DNA from: Georgenia faecalis
GTDB taxonomy: Bacteria > Actinomycetota > Actinomycetes > Actinomycetales > Actinomycetaceae
Direction of reading: 5' to 3'
Length of the DNA: 64,000 bases
NCBI RefSeq assembly: GCF_003710105.1
Contig: NZ_CP033325.1
Location: 1,984,001 to 2,048,000, forward strand
This document shows positions 17,327 through 25,661 of this stretch, in pieces. The translations under genes were made by a program, and so were the position numbers. Numbering within the stretch: position 1 is the first letter of the stretch; each line of letters begins with the position of its first letter. The notes under the pieces were generated by a model that was not told where the DNA came from, searched no databases, and saw only the letters and a list, made by a program, of their open reading frames with translations.

Positions 17327-17989
17327 ATGCGGGTCGAACGAGTAGGGCTCGGCGAGCTGCTCGTCGACTACCGCCGGGTCTGGGACCACCAGCGCGCGCT
17401 GCACGCCGAGGTCGCGGACGGGGTCCGGGAGGACACCATCCTGCTCCTCGAGCACGCGAGCGTGTACACCGCCGGCAAGCGCACGGCCCGCTCCGAGCGG
17501 CCGGTCGACGGCACCGAGGTGATCGACGTCGACCGCGGCGGCCGGATCACCTGGCACGGCCCGGGCCAGCTCGTCGTCTACCCCATCGTCCGGCTCGTCC
17601 CCCCGGTCGACGTCATCGCCTACGTCCGCGCGCTCGAGGACGCCGTCATCGCGCTCGCCGGCGACGTCGGCGTCGCCTCGGTCCGGGTGCCCGGCCGCTC
17701 CGGGGTGTGGATCCGCGACGCCGCCGGCGGCCAGGACCGCAAGCTCGCCTCCATCGGCGTGCGCGTCGCCCGCGGCGTGACGATGCACGGCGTGGCGATC
17801 AACGCCTGCCCAGACCTCACCGCCTTCTCCGCCATCGTCCCGTGCGGGATCCCGGACGTCGGCGTGACGTCGCTGACCGCCGAGACGGGGCGGGTGCTCA
17901 CCCCGCTCGACATCGCCCCGCTCGCCGAGCACCACCTCGGACGCGCGCTCGCCCCGCTCCTGCGCGAGAGAGTGGCCGAGCGGCCGTAG
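17327..17989 (+). CDS. lipB: Octanoyl-[acyl-carrier-protein]:protein N-octanoyltransferase
   Basis: A 220-residue LipB. It carries RGGRITWHGPGQLVVYP (70-86, the RGG-x-x-T-x-H-G-P-G-Q signature), the catalytic lysine in RKLASIGVRV (Lys139) and the acyl-accepting cysteine in IVPCGI (Cys173). It transfers octanoate from ACP to lipoyl domains such as those in the sucB product. The start is ATG 17327, with TAGGAT at 17314-17319 placed 7 nt upstream, so the mRNA is likely leaderless. lipA follows after 33 bp. Confidence 0.96.
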   Translation: MRVERVGLGELLVDYRRVWDHQRALHAEVADGVREDTILLLEHASVYTAGKRTARSERPVDGTEVIDVDRGGRITWHGPGQLVVYPIVRLVPPVDVIAYVRALEDAVIALAGDVGVASVRVPGRSGVWIRDAAGGQDRKLASIGVRVARGVTMHGVAINACPDLTAFSAIVPCGIPDVGVTSLTAETGRVLTPLDIAPLAEHHLGRALAPLLRERVAERP

Positions 17990-18022
17990 GCTGAAGGTCC
18001 GACGACGGACGGAGATGCGCTC

Positions 18023-19045
18023 GTGACGATCGCCCCGGAGGGCCGCCGCATGCTGCGGGTCGAGGCTCGCAACGCTGCGACCCCCATCGAGAAGAAGCCG
18101 GCGTGGATCAAGACGCGCGCGACGATGGGTCCCGAGTACCGCGACCTCAAGGAGCTCGTCCACGGCTCCGGGCTGCACACGGTGTGCGAGGAGGCCGGCT
18201 GCCCCAACATCTTCGAGTGCTGGGAGGACCGCGAGGCGACCTTCCTCATTGGTGGCTCGCAGTGCACCCGGCGGTGCGACTTCTGCCAGATCGACACGGG
18301 CAGGCCGTCCCCGCTCGACCGGGCCGAGCCTGCCAAGGTCGCCGCGTCGGTCGCCACCATGGGCCTGCGCTACGCGACGGTCACCGGCGTCGCCCGGGAC
18401 GACCTCGAGGACGGCGGCGCCTGGCTCTACGCGGAGACGGTGCGCCAGATCCACGCGCAGAACCCGGGAACCGGCGTCGAGCTGCTCATCCCCGACTTCG
18501 ACGCCGACCCCGCCCAGCTCGCCGAGGTCTTCTCCTCCCGGCCCGAGGTGCTCGCCCACAACGTCGAGACCGTCCCGCGGATCTTCCGCCGCATCCGCCC
18601 CGGGTTCCGCTACGACCGCTCGCTCAGCGTGCTCACCGCCGCGCGCGCCGACGGCCTGGTGACGAAGTCCAACCTCATGCTCGGCCTGGGCGAGACGTTC
18701 GACGAGGCCGTCGAGGCGCTGGGACTGATCCACGCCGCCGGCACGGACATCATCACCATCAACCAGTACATGCGGCCCTCGGTCCGCCACCACCCCGTCG
18801 ACCGCTGGGTCCGCCCCGAGGAGTTCGTCGAGCTGTCCCGCATCGCCGAGGAGATCGGCTTCCTCGGCGTCATGTCCGGGCCGCTCGTGCGCTCCTCCTA
18901 CCGGGCCGGGCGGCTGTGGGGCCGGGCCATGACCCGCCGCGGCGAGGCCCTGCCCGCCGCCCTCGCCCACCTCGCCGAGCCGACGACGGCGCGGCAGGAA
19001 GCCGCGGCCGTCGTCGCGACCGCCGCCGCGACCGCCGCCCGGTAG
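18023..19045 (+). CDS. lipA: Lipoyl synthase (radical SAM)
   Basis: A 340-residue lipoyl synthase. The auxiliary 4Fe-4S cluster ligands are in [12 protein letters not shown] (Cys55, Cys60, Cys66) and the radical SAM cluster in CTRRCDFC (Cys81, Cys85, Cys88). The C-terminal [11 protein letters not shown] contains the conserved serine that ligates the auxiliary cluster. It inserts two sulfurs into octanoyl-lysine to form lipoyl groups. The GTG start has GGAG at about 10-nt spacing. A TAGGCT at the lipB stop (17987-17992) could serve as a second promoter. The 15-residue Ala-rich tail after the conserved serine region is usual in Actinobacteria. Confidence 0.97.
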   Translation: MTIAPEGRRMLRVEARNAATPIEKKPAWIKTRATMGPEYRDLKELVHGSGLHTVCEEAGCPNIFECWEDREATFLIGGSQCTRRCDFCQIDTGRPSPLDRAEPAKVAASVATMGLRYATVTGVARDDLEDGGAWLYAETVRQIHAQNPGTGVELLIPDFDADPAQLAEVFSSRPEVLAHNVETVPRIFRRIRPGFRYDRSLSVLTAARADGLVTKSNLMLGLGETFDEAVEALGLIHAAGTDIITINQYMRPSVRHHPVDRWVRPEEFVELSRIAEEIGFLGVMSGPLVRSSYRAGRLWGRAMTRRGEALPAALAHLAEPTTARQEAAAVVATAAATAAR

Positions 19046-19056
19046 GATCGCCGATC

Positions 19057-19767
19057 ATGGCCCGCACGAAGAACCCCGACGGCACCCCGAAGCCGAAGAA
19101 GAGGCGTTGGTACCACCAGCTGTGGGAGGTCTACACCCTCACGCGGGGCGTGCAGCCGTCCATCACCTGGTGGCTCCTCGGAGCGTTCTTCGGGATCATC
19201 GCCCTCGGCGTGGTCATCGGCCTGCTCATGGACCAGGTGCTCTACCTGGTGCTGCTGAGCATCCCGTTCGCGGTCATCGTCACGATGCTCATCCTGTCCC
19301 GCCGGGCGGAGAAGGCCGCGTACTCGCGCATCGCCGGCACGCCGGGTGCCACCGGGTCCGCGCTCGGGACGATCCGCCGTGGCTGGAACATCGAGGAGCA
19401 GCCGGTCGCCATCGACCCGCGTCACAAGGACCTCGTGTTCCGCGCCGTCGGCCGCCCCGGCGTCGTCCTCATCAGCGAGGGCCCGTCGCACCGCGCGCAG
19501 CGCATGCTCGAGGCCGAGCGGCGTCGCGTCGCCCGCGTCGTCCCCAACGTGACGATCCACCTGATCCAGGTGGGCGACGGCGAGGGCCAGGTCCCCCTGC
19601 CCAAGCTCACCAAGACCATCCAGAAGCTCAAGAAGACCCTCACGCGGGCCGAGGTCGCCGAGGTCTCCAAGCGCCTGCGCGCGCTCGGCCAGGCACGCCT
19701 GCCCATCCCCAAGGGCGTCGACCCGATGCGCGCGCGCCCCGACCGCAAGGGCATGCGCGGGCGCTGA
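19057..19767 (+). CDS. DUF4191 membrane protein
   Basis: A 236-residue actinobacterial protein. After a basic N-terminus (KPKKRRWYHQLWEVY) come two membrane helices (about 38-57 and 61-82), then a soluble domain with the conserved LGTIRRGWNIEEQPVAIDPR and FRAVGRPGVVLISEGP stretches, and a basic C-terminus. DUF4191 genes sit next to lipA in many Actinobacteria; the function is not known. ATG 19057 is 8 nt after TAGGAT (19043-19048), which overlaps the lipA stop codon, so the gene may be transcribed separately as a leaderless mRNA as well as by read-through. Confidence 0.93.
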   Translation: MARTKNPDGTPKPKKRRWYHQLWEVYTLTRGVQPSITWWLLGAFFGIIALGVVIGLLMDQVLYLVLLSIPFAVIVTMLILSRRAEKAAYSRIAGTPGATGSALGTIRRGWNIEEQPVAIDPRHKDLVFRAVGRPGVVLISEGPSHRAQRMLEAERRRVARVVPNVTIHLIQVGDGEGQVPLPKLTKTIQKLKKTLTRAEVAEVSKRLRALGQARLPIPKGVDPMRARPDRKGMRGR

Positions 19768-19788
19768 GCCTCCTGCAGGGCCCCGTCG

Positions 19789-19815
19789 GGGGCGCCGCCC
19801 TGTGCGCGGCGCCCC
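19789..19815 (+). terminator. Hairpin terminator after DUF4191 gene
   Basis: A 10-bp perfect stem GGGGCGCCGC (19789-19798) with GCGGCGCCCC (19806-19815) and a 7-nt loop, 22 nt after the stop and before the convergent RDD gene. It may act in both directions. Confidence 0.7.
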
Positions 19816-19843
19816 ATCCCCGGGCGCCTTCCCACCGGCGCGG

Positions 19844-20218
19844 TCAGCGCCGCGGGCGGCCCACCGGTGCGCGCCGCTCGGTGACGACAGTGCCGGCCCA
19901 CAGGTCGTGCAGCCCGCGCCCCTGCGGGTCCCAGACGACCGCGGGGATGACGAGGCACAGCCCGAGCGTGCGGATGAACGCCCGGCGCGGGCCCACCGGT
20001 CCGCCGTCGGCGCGCCGGACGGTGAGCCCGACGAGGGTGTGGCCGATGGTCGCGCCGCGCGTGGCGAGGAGGATCCACGTGATGGCGGCGAAGACGGCCA
20101 CCGTGGCCAGGGGGTGGTTGTCGAGGAAGCCCGCCGAGATGGCCGTGGCGATGGCCCAGTCGACGACGAGGGCGATGACGCGGCGCCACAGCGGGGCGGT
20201 CGGGGCGTACGTGCTCAC
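19844..20218 (-). CDS. RDD family membrane protein
   Basis: A 124-residue RDD-domain protein with three membrane helices (about 14-32, 38-52 and 92-106). The characteristic opening is APLWRRVIALVVDWAIA, where Arg-x-x-Ala and Asp stand in the first helix region, and there is a loop RGATIGHTLVGLTVRRADGG before the last helix, then GRGLHDLWAGTVV. RDD proteins are small membrane proteins, some linked to ion or antiporter activity, mostly unstudied. The GTG start at 20218 follows TACGCT by 6 nt, suggesting a leaderless transcript. It is divergent from glnA1. Confidence 0.88.
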   Translation of the reverse strand: MSTYAPTAPLWRRVIALVVDWAIATAISAGFLDNHPLATVAVFAAITWILLATRGATIGHTLVGLTVRRADGGPVGPRRAFIRTLGLCLVIPAVVWDPQGRGLHDLWAGTVVTERRAPVGRPRR

Positions 20219-20271
20219 CCTGGGAGCGTAACCGCGCGGCCGCCGTCGGCCCGGCCCGGGCAGCGAGTTGT

Positions 20272-20309
20272 GTAACACGCCCGACACATTCGGGGAACAC
20301 GAGAGAAAC
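20272..20309 (+). promoter_or_regulatory. GlnR-type binding site upstream of glnA1
   Basis: Four half-site-like pentamers with strict 6-nt spacing: GTAAC (20272-20276), GACAC (20283-20287), GGAAC (20294-20298) and GAAAC (20305-20309). This is the a-b-a-b, 11-bp-periodic layout described for actinobacterial GlnR targets (gTnAc-n6-GaAAc repeated). It lies 10 bp upstream of a TAGCGT -10 box (20320-20325), so bound protein would cover the -35 region. Nitrogen-dependent activation of glnA1 is inferred. Confidence 0.72.
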
Positions 20310-20389
20310 GGTGCGCCGCTAGCGTCGGGGTGTCCCGGGCGGGGAACGTGTAACCCACCTGCTGACCCGACACCGCTAGAGGAGCGTGG

Positions 20390-21814
20390 ATGTTCACCAC
20401 TGCCGAAGAGGCCATCGCCTTCACGAAGGAGCAGGGCGTCAAGTTCGTCGACGTCCGGTTCTGTGACCTGCCGGGGAAGATGCAGCACTTCAACATCCCC
20501 GTGGAGGCCTTCAACGAGGACGCCTTCACCGAGGGCCTGATGTTCGACGGGTCCTCGATCCGCGGCTTCCAGGCGATCCACGAGTCGGACATGAAGCTCG
20601 TGCCCGACGTCACGAGCGCGTTCGTCGACCCGTTCCGCAAGCAGAAGACGCTCGTGGTCAACTTCTCCATCGTCGACCCGTTCACCGACGAGGCGTACTC
20701 CCGCGACCCGCGCAACATCGCGGCGAAGGCCGAGGCGTACCTGCGCAGCACCGGCATCGCCGACACCGTCTACTTCGGGGCCGAGGCCGAGTTCTACGTC
20801 TTCGACGACGTCCGCTTCAGCACGAACCAGCACTCCAGCTACTACCACCTCGACTCCGCCGAGGCGGCCTGGAACACCGGACGGGTCGAGGAGGGCGGCA
20901 ACCTCGGGTACAAGACGCAGTACAAGAGCGGTTACTTCCCCGTCTCCCCCAACGACCAGATGGCCGACCTGCGCGACGACATGGTCCGCGTCCTCCAGGA
21001 GGTCGGGCTCGACGTCGAGCGGGCGCACCACGAGGTGGGCACCGCCGGCCAGCAGGAGATCAACTACCGCTTCTCCACGCTGCGCGCCTCCGGCGACGAC
21101 CTCATGAAGTTCAAGTACGTCGTCAAGAACGTCGCGTGGGCGGCGGGCAAGTCCGCCACGTTCATGCCCAAGCCGATCTTCGGTGACAACGGTTCCGGCA
21201 TGCACTCCCACCAGAGCCTGTGGAAGGACGGCAAGCCGCTGTTCTTCGACGAGCGCGGCTACGGCGGCCTGTCCGACCTCGCCCGCTGGTACATCGGCGG
21301 CCTCCTGCGCCACGCCCCCTCGCTCCTGGCCTTCACCAACCCCTCGGTGAACTCCTTCCACCGCCTGGTCCCCGGTTACGAGGCCCCGGTCAACCTCGTG
21401 TACTCGGCGCGCAACCGCTCCGCGTGCATCCGCATCCCCGTCACGGGCGCCTCGCCCAAGGCCAAGCGCGTGGAGTTCCGCGTGCCCGACCCGTCGGCCA
21501 ACCCGTACCTCGCCTTCTCGGCGATGCTCATGGCCGGTCTCGACGGCATCCGTAACCGGATCGAGCCGCCGGAGCCGGTCGACAAGGACCTGTACGAGCT
21601 CCCCCCGGAGGAGCACGCCCAGATCCAGCAGGTGCCGGACTCCCTGCCGGCCGTCCTCGACGCGCTCGAGGCGGACCACGACTACCTCACCGAGGGCGAC
21701 GTCTTCACGCCGGACCTCATCCAGACGTGGATCGACTACAAGCGCGCCAACGAGGTCGACCCCCTGCGCCTGCGTCCGCACCCCCACGAGTTCGAGCTGT
21801 ACTACGACATCTGA
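20390..21814 (+). CDS. glnA: Glutamine synthetase type I, GlnA1
   Basis: A 474-residue GSI-beta enzyme: the N-terminal beta-grasp ([23 protein letters not shown]), the ATP/metal-binding region ([19 protein letters not shown]-like QQEINYRF), [16 protein letters not shown], and the adenylylation loop [11 protein letters not shown] with modifiable Tyr402. It makes glutamine from glutamate, ammonia and ATP in dodecamers. GlnE, encoded 5 kb downstream, would adenylylate Tyr402. An AGAGGAG RBS precedes ATG 20390. The four-box GlnR-type site and a TAGCGT -10 lie 65-120 bp upstream. Confidence 0.98.
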   Translation: MFTTAEEAIAFTKEQGVKFVDVRFCDLPGKMQHFNIPVEAFNEDAFTEGLMFDGSSIRGFQAIHESDMKLVPDVTSAFVDPFRKQKTLVVNFSIVDPFTDEAYSRDPRNIAAKAEAYLRSTGIADTVYFGAEAEFYVFDDVRFSTNQHSSYYHLDSAEAAWNTGRVEEGGNLGYKTQYKSGYFPVSPNDQMADLRDDMVRVLQEVGLDVERAHHEVGTAGQQEINYRFSTLRASGDDLMKFKYVVKNVAWAAGKSATFMPKPIFGDNGSGMHSHQSLWKDGKPLFFDERGYGGLSDLARWYIGGLLRHAPSLLAFTNPSVNSFHRLVPGYEAPVNLVYSARNRSACIRIPVTGASPKAKRVEFRVPDPSANPYLAFSAMLMAGLDGIRNRIEPPEPVDKDLYELPPEEHAQIQQVPDSLPAVLDALEADHDYLTEGDVFTPDLIQTWIDYKRANEVDPLRLRPHPHEFELYYDI

Positions 21815-21848
21815 TCCGAGGGCTCTCCCCCTCGCTCAGTAGCGGCCC

Positions 21849-21907
21849 GGAACGGCGGCTGACCTGCGACACGTCGTGCGACGTCGTCCGGTGTCAGCCG
21901 CCGTTCC
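21849..21907 (+). terminator. Long-stem hairpin after glnA1
   Basis: A 15-bp perfect stem, GGAACGGCGGCTGAC (21849-21863) with GTCAGCCGCCGTTCC (21893-21907), encloses a 29-nt loop that can itself pair weakly (CGAC...GTCG). It starts 34 nt after the glnA1 stop. The long structured loop is unusual for a plain terminator. Confidence 0.65.
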
Positions 21908-21965
21908 TCGTCTTCGGCCCGCCCGGCCCAGCTGAGCGGGGCTCAGCCGCCCGGCGGGACGTCAA

Positions 21966-22006
21966 CGGGTGAGATCGCAGCGCTATAGCCACCGCGATGT
22001 CACCCG
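21966..22006. repeat. Palindromic intergenic element, copy B
   Basis: Arms CGGGTGAGATCGC (21966-21978) and GCGATGTCACCCG (21994-22006) pair over 12 of 13 bases around the 15-nt loop AGCGCTATAGCCACC (21979-21993). The loop matches copy C at 14 of 15 positions. It sits between the convergent genes glnA1 and P450. Confidence 0.82.
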
Positions 22007-22031
22007 CTAGTGCCCGGGACGCCGACGGCGC

Positions 22032-22051
22032 CAGCGTTTCTGCATGATCAC
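22032..22051 (+). repeat. Dispersed motif D, copy 1
   Basis: CAGCGTTTCTGCATGATCAC. The last 18 bases are identical to copies at 22108-22127 and, inverted, at 33095-33112. It lies 25 bp to the right of palindromic element B. Confidence 0.85.
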
Positions 22052-22107
22052 CACGGGGTGGCCCGGGGTGGCCCCGGGGTGGGCGGGGGTCGGGCGGCGT
22101 CGGGCGT

Positions 22108-22127
22108 CAGCGTTTCTGCATGATCAC
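22108..22127 (+). repeat. Dispersed motif D, copy 2, overlapping the P450 stop codon
   Basis: The same 20-mer as copy 1, 76 bp further on. Its GATCAC end covers the TGA stop (22124-22126) of the P450 gene, so the repeat has been placed at, or has supplied, the 3' end of that gene. Read on the minus strand in another frame it encodes VIMQKR. Confidence 0.85.
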
Positions 22128-23515
22128 GAGGGACGGGTGGTGCTGAAGCGCAGGCGGAAGGGGCTCAGCGTGCCGGGCATCGGGGCGTCGGCGGACAGCG
22201 GCGCGCCCCCCTCGAGCCGGAAGCCGCGCGCAGCCAGGAGCCGGGCGAGCACCGTGCTGGCGGTGAGGAGGACGACGTCGCGCCCCGGGCACATCCCCGG
22301 TCCCCCGCTGAACGGGACGAGCGGCCAGTCGGCCTCGGTGCGGGCGTCGAGCCACAGCTCCGGCGAGAACCGGTGCGCCTGCGGCAGCCGGGTGTCGTCG
22401 CGGTGGAAGAACGGTGCGAACAGCACGACGGACGCCCCGGCGGGCAGCGTGCCGCTCGACCACGTCGTCGGCGCGGTGGTGTCCCGCAGGATCGCCGGCG
22501 TCGTCGGCCACAGCCGCAGCGACTCGAGGACGCAGGCACGCAGGTACGGCAGGTCCGGGGCCACGCCGGCCTCGGCCCGGGCGCGCGCCCCCGCCTCGGG
22601 GAACGTCGACAGGAGGGCGAGAGCACGGAAGCTCGACCAGGCGCCCGCGTCGTAGGCGAAGAGCCACTGGGGGATCTGCTCGTGCGGCGCGCTCCCGCGC
22701 GGGGCGCGGGCCGCCGCGAGCCTGGCGGCCAGGCTGCCGGGCTCGGCCCGCTCGAGGTAGGCGCGCATCCGGGCGAGGAACCGTCGGCGCGTCGCCAGGC
22801 GCGTGGGGGCGAAGAACGACCAGTTGCCGGCCTGACGCAGGCGCAGGAGGTCGTCCGTGACGGCGTCGTCGTCGCGGGCGCCGTCGCCGAGGACGATCCG
22901 GCGCACGATGCGCATCCACGCGGTGACGTAGGCGTCCCAGTCGAGCACGCCGGCGCGGTCGACGTCGGCGAGGAGCGCGTCGACCTCCTCGCTGATGAGT
23001 GCCGCCATGTGCGCCCCGTGCTCGTGCACGGCGCGCCCGGGCTGGAGGGCGGCGTCGTTGAGCGGGCGCCGTCGGGCCCGGCCGGCCGGGTCGGAGATGA
23101 GGACGCCCCGTGGCTGGAAGTGGCTGAGTGCCCCACGCTTCTCCCGGGTGGCCGTGGCGAACGGCTCCGGGGACTGCGCGAGGACGCGGTGGACCTGGTC
23201 GGGTTCGAGGAGGAAGGTGAACCGGCGCCCCGGGATCCGCACCTGCACGGGCCCGGGCCCGTACCGCTCGCGCACGCGCTGCATCTGCGCGACGGCGCGG
23301 CGGTCGCCGTCGATCCGCTCGACGAGCCCGACGACGCGGGGTCGGCGGACGATCGCCCCGCGCGCGACGACCGGGAGCATGACGGTGGCCAGCGTCCGTG
23401 CGCCGTCGAGCAGGGTCGCCGTGGGGACCTCGCCCCCCTGCCCCGGTCCGGCGCGTGCGGCGAAGCGGTTCACCGGCCGGCCCGTGGCCGATCGCCCGGA
23501 TGTCTGCGCCGTCAT
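22124..23515 (-). CDS. Cytochrome P450
   Basis: A P450 of about 463 residues. The heme-binding loop is FSGGPGMCPGRDVVL with Cys409 as the thiolate ligand. The K-helix E-x-x-R is in CVLESLRLWPTTPAIL. The I-helix reads FAYDAGAWSSFRAL, a variant of the usual A-G-x-D/E-T oxygen-activation motif. A PERF-like FSPELW follows. ATG 23515 is chosen because GAGGGGAG lies about 6 nt upstream; earlier in-frame starts add low-complexity residues. No dedicated ferredoxin or reductase gene is adjacent, so electron partners must be encoded elsewhere. Substrate unknown; the variant I-helix leaves open peroxygenase-type or unusual chemistry. Confidence 0.92.
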   Translation of the reverse strand: MTAQTSGRSATGRPVNRFAARAGPGQGGEVPTATLLDGARTLATVMLPVVARGAIVRRPRVVGLVERIDGDRRAVAQMQRVRERYGPGPVQVRIPGRRFTFLLEPDQVHRVLAQSPEPFATATREKRGALSHFQPRGVLISDPAGRARRRPLNDAALQPGRAVHEHGAHMAALISEEVDALLADVDRAGVLDWDAYVTAWMRIVRRIVLGDGARDDDAVTDDLLRLRQAGNWSFFAPTRLATRRRFLARMRAYLERAEPGSLAARLAAARAPRGSAPHEQIPQWLFAYDAGAWSSFRALALLSTFPEAGARARAEAGVAPDLPYLRACVLESLRLWPTTPAILRDTTAPTTWSSGTLPAGASVVLFAPFFHRDDTRLPQAHRFSPELWLDARTEADWPLVPFSGGPGMCPGRDVVLLTASTVLARLLAARGFRLEGGAPLSADAPMPGTLSPFRLRFSTTRPS

Positions 23516-23616
23516 CGTGCTCCCCTCGGGCCCGCACCGCCCACACGGTGGAATGCCCACCTTCCCAGGCGGGCGCCCCGGTAGCATCCCGAGGTTGCGA
23601 CGCCGCACCCGCCGAG

Positions 23617-23634
23617 TTTGCATAACTATGCAGG
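23617..23634 (+). promoter_or_regulatory. ArgR-type box upstream of amino-acid ABC operon
   Basis: A perfect palindrome TGCATA-AC-TATGCA (23619-23632) sits within an 18-bp window that fits the general ARG-box layout (T-n-T-G-n-A-T-4W-A-T-n-C-A). It is the most AT-rich spot in the intergenic region, 78 bp upstream of the binding-protein start and about 10 bp before a TAACAT -10-like hexamer (23643-23648), so it would overlap the -35 element and allow repression. Confidence 0.55.
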
Positions 23635-23710
23635 GGTGCGCGTAACATGTGCGACAGAGCGCCGCTCAGCCCCGTGGCGCCCCCTCCAGCCCACCTCCCC
23701 GGGAGCCCCC

Positions 23711-24661
23711 ATGCGCCGTCTTCCCGCCCTTGCCGTGCTCGCCGCGGCCGGCCTCGCCCTGACCGCCTGCACCGACGCGTCCCAGAACCCGCCGAGCGAC
23801 GACGCCACCGGCACCACCAGCACGGACGGCGCCACCACCGGGGCGTCCGGTGAGCCCGAGGTCGACCTCAGCGGCATCGAGAAGGTGGACGAGATCGCCG
23901 CGATGCTGCCCGCGGCCGTCGCCGAGGACGGCACGCTCGACGTCGGCGTCAACCTCACCTACGCCCCGGCCGAGTTCGTCGGCGGCGCCGACGGCCAGAC
24001 CCCGGTGGGCTACGACATCGACCTCGCCGAGGCGATCGCCCTCGTGCTCGGGCTGGACGTGGAGATCCACCACGCGGAGTTCGCCTCGATCATCCCGGCC
24101 ATCGGCTCGCGCTACGACATCGGGCTCAGCTCCTTCACCATCACCCCGGAGCGCCTCGAGCAGGTCAACATGATCTCCAACTTCGAGGCCGGCTCCGCCT
24201 ACGCCGTCGCCGCCGGCAACCCCGCCGACGTCGACCCGGAGAACATCTGCGGCACCCGGCTGGGCGTCCAGACCGGCACGTACCAGGACGAGCTCACCAC
24301 CGACATGGTCGCCGAGTGCGAGGCGGCCGGCGAGACCCTCGAGGTGCTGCGCTACTCCTCGCAGTCCGACGTGACGACGAACCTCGTCGGCGGCCGCATC
24401 GACGTCATGTACGCCGACTCGCCGGTCATCGCCTACGCCATCTCCCAGACGGACGGCCAGGCGGAGCAGCTCGGCGAGGTCTTCGACTCCGCCCCGCAGG
24501 GCATCGCCGTGTCCGCGGACGACGCCGAGCTCACCGAGGCCGTCCAGGCGGCCGTCCAGCACCTCATGGACAGCGGTGAGTACCCCGCCCTCCTCGAGGC
24601 GTGGGGCAACGACTCCGGTGCGCTCACCACGGCCGAGCTCAACCCGGCCGTCGAGGGCTGA
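23711..24661 (+). CDS. Amino-acid ABC transporter substrate-binding lipoprotein (family 3)
   Basis: A 316-residue lipoprotein. The signal peptide ends in LALTAC with lipidated Cys20, followed by a Ser/Thr/Asp-rich tether (21-50). The bilobal family 3 domain starts LDVGVNLTYAPAEFVGGADG and contains GYDIDLAEAIALVLGL (the family signature for polar amino-acid binders) and ICGTRLGVQTGTYQDEL at the hinge. It acts outside the membrane to deliver a polar amino acid to the permease. ATG 23711 begins the hydrophobic signal; an upstream in-frame ATG near 23618 lies inside the ArgR-type box and is rejected. The permease starts 1 nt after its stop. Confidence 0.93.
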   Translation: MRRLPALAVLAAAGLALTACTDASQNPPSDDATGTTSTDGATTGASGEPEVDLSGIEKVDEIAAMLPAAVAEDGTLDVGVNLTYAPAEFVGGADGQTPVGYDIDLAEAIALVLGLDVEIHHAEFASIIPAIGSRYDIGLSSFTITPERLEQVNMISNFEAGSAYAVAAGNPADVDPENICGTRLGVQTGTYQDELTTDMVAECEAAGETLEVLRYSSQSDVTTNLVGGRIDVMYADSPVIAYAISQTDGQAEQLGEVFDSAPQGIAVSADDAELTEAVQAAVQHLMDSGEYPALLEAWGNDSGALTTAELNPAVEG

Positions 24662-24662
24662 C

Positions 24663-25661
24663 ATGCCAGCCCCCGCATCGACGGGCGCGACCGCGAGCAC
24701 TCCCGAGCTCATCCACGCGCGCCCGGTGCCCCGGCCCGGACGGTGGATCTCGGCTGCCGTGGTCGCCGTCCTCGCGGCGATGGCCGCCAACGCGCTCATC
24801 ACCAACGAGCGCTTCCGCTGGGACATCGTCTGGCTGTACCTGCGTGACGTCACCATCATCCGCGGCGTCGGGTGGACGCTGCTGCTCACCGCCGGGGCCA
24901 TGGCCATCGCCGTGGTCCTGGCGGTGGCGCTCGCCATCATGCGCCGCTCCGACAACCCCGTCATGCGAGGCGTGAGCTGGTTCTACATCTGGGTGTTCCG
25001 CGGGACCCCGATCTACACCCAGCTGGTGTTCTGGGGCCTGCTCAGCGTCCTGTACCCCCGCCTGAGCCTCGGGATCCCGTTCGGCCCGGAGTTCTGGACG
25101 TTCACCACCGCCGACGTCATCACCGCGTTCTGGGCCGCCCTGCTCGGGCTCGCGCTCAACGAGGCGGCCTACCTCGCGGAGATCGTCCGTGCGGGCCTCA
25201 ACAGCGTCGACCCCGGTCAGAGCGAGGCGGCACGCGCGCTCGGCATGAAGGAGTCCACGATCCTGCGCCGCATCATCCTGCCCCAGGCCATGCGGGTCAT
25301 CGTGCCGCCGACCGGGAACGAGACCATCTCCATGCTCAAGACGACGTCCCTCGTCCTCGCGGTCCCCTTCACCCTCGACATCACCTACGCGACGAACGCC
25401 ATCGGTAACCGTGTGTTCCTGCCGATCCCCCTGCTCGTCGTCGCCGCCCTGTGGTACCTCGCCATCACCAGCGTCCTCATGGTTGGCCAGCACTACCTCG
25501 AGCGGTACTACGGCCGCGGCTTCGACGGGGCCCACGGCGGTGGCCGCGGCGGTGGCCGGGGCGGTGGTGGGCGCGGCCGCAAGGCGCGCCTGAGCCGGCA
25601 CCAGGCGATCCTCGCCGCCGGCACGACGCCGGACCGCCCGTTCCTGGACGTGACCCCGTGA
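24663..25661 (+). CDS. Amino-acid ABC transporter permease (His/Glu/Gln family)
   Basis: A 332-residue permease with an N-terminal extension and about five or six membrane helices. The HEQRO-family motif [17 protein letters not shown] opens the permease domain (about 78-94), [16 protein letters not shown] is the conserved FRGTP motif, and the EAA loop [22 protein letters not shown] (split near residue 195-215) contacts the ATPase. The last 50 residues are a Gly/His/Arg-rich tail ([16 protein letters not shown]) not found in most relatives. The start is 1 nt after the binding-protein stop; its own stop overlaps the ATPase start in GTGA. Confidence 0.93.
   Translation: MPAPASTGATASTPELIHARPVPRPGRWISAAVVAVLAAMAANALITNERFRWDIVWLYLRDVTIIRGVGWTLLLTAGAMAIAVVLAVALAIMRRSDNPVMRGVSWFYIWVFRGTPIYTQLVFWGLLSVLYPRLSLGIPFGPEFWTFTTADVITAFWAALLGLALNEAAYLAEIVRAGLNSVDPGQSEAARALGMKESTILRRIILPQAMRVIVPPTGNETISMLKTTSLVLAVPFTLDITYATNAIGNRVFLPIPLLVVAALWYLAITSVLMVGQHYLERYYGRGFDGAHGGGRGGGRGGGGRGRKARLSRHQAILAAGTTPDRPFLDVTP

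Larger units (their letters stand above)
21908..22123. other. Convergent gap between glnA1 and P450 gene
   Basis: The rest of the 309-bp gene-free space after the glnA1 hairpin. It holds a small CTGAGC/GCTCAG inverted repeat (about 21932-21945), palindromic element B, and two same-direction copies of the 18-bp motif D separated by GGGGTGG-rich sequence. No coding signal is apparent on either strand. Confidence 0.6.

Noticed and set aside
14771-18970. A 1399-codon minus-strand frame across lipA, lipB, marR and the MMPL gene
   Set aside because: Composition is Gly/Arg/Ala-rich without family motifs, and every part is covered by well-supported genes in other frames.
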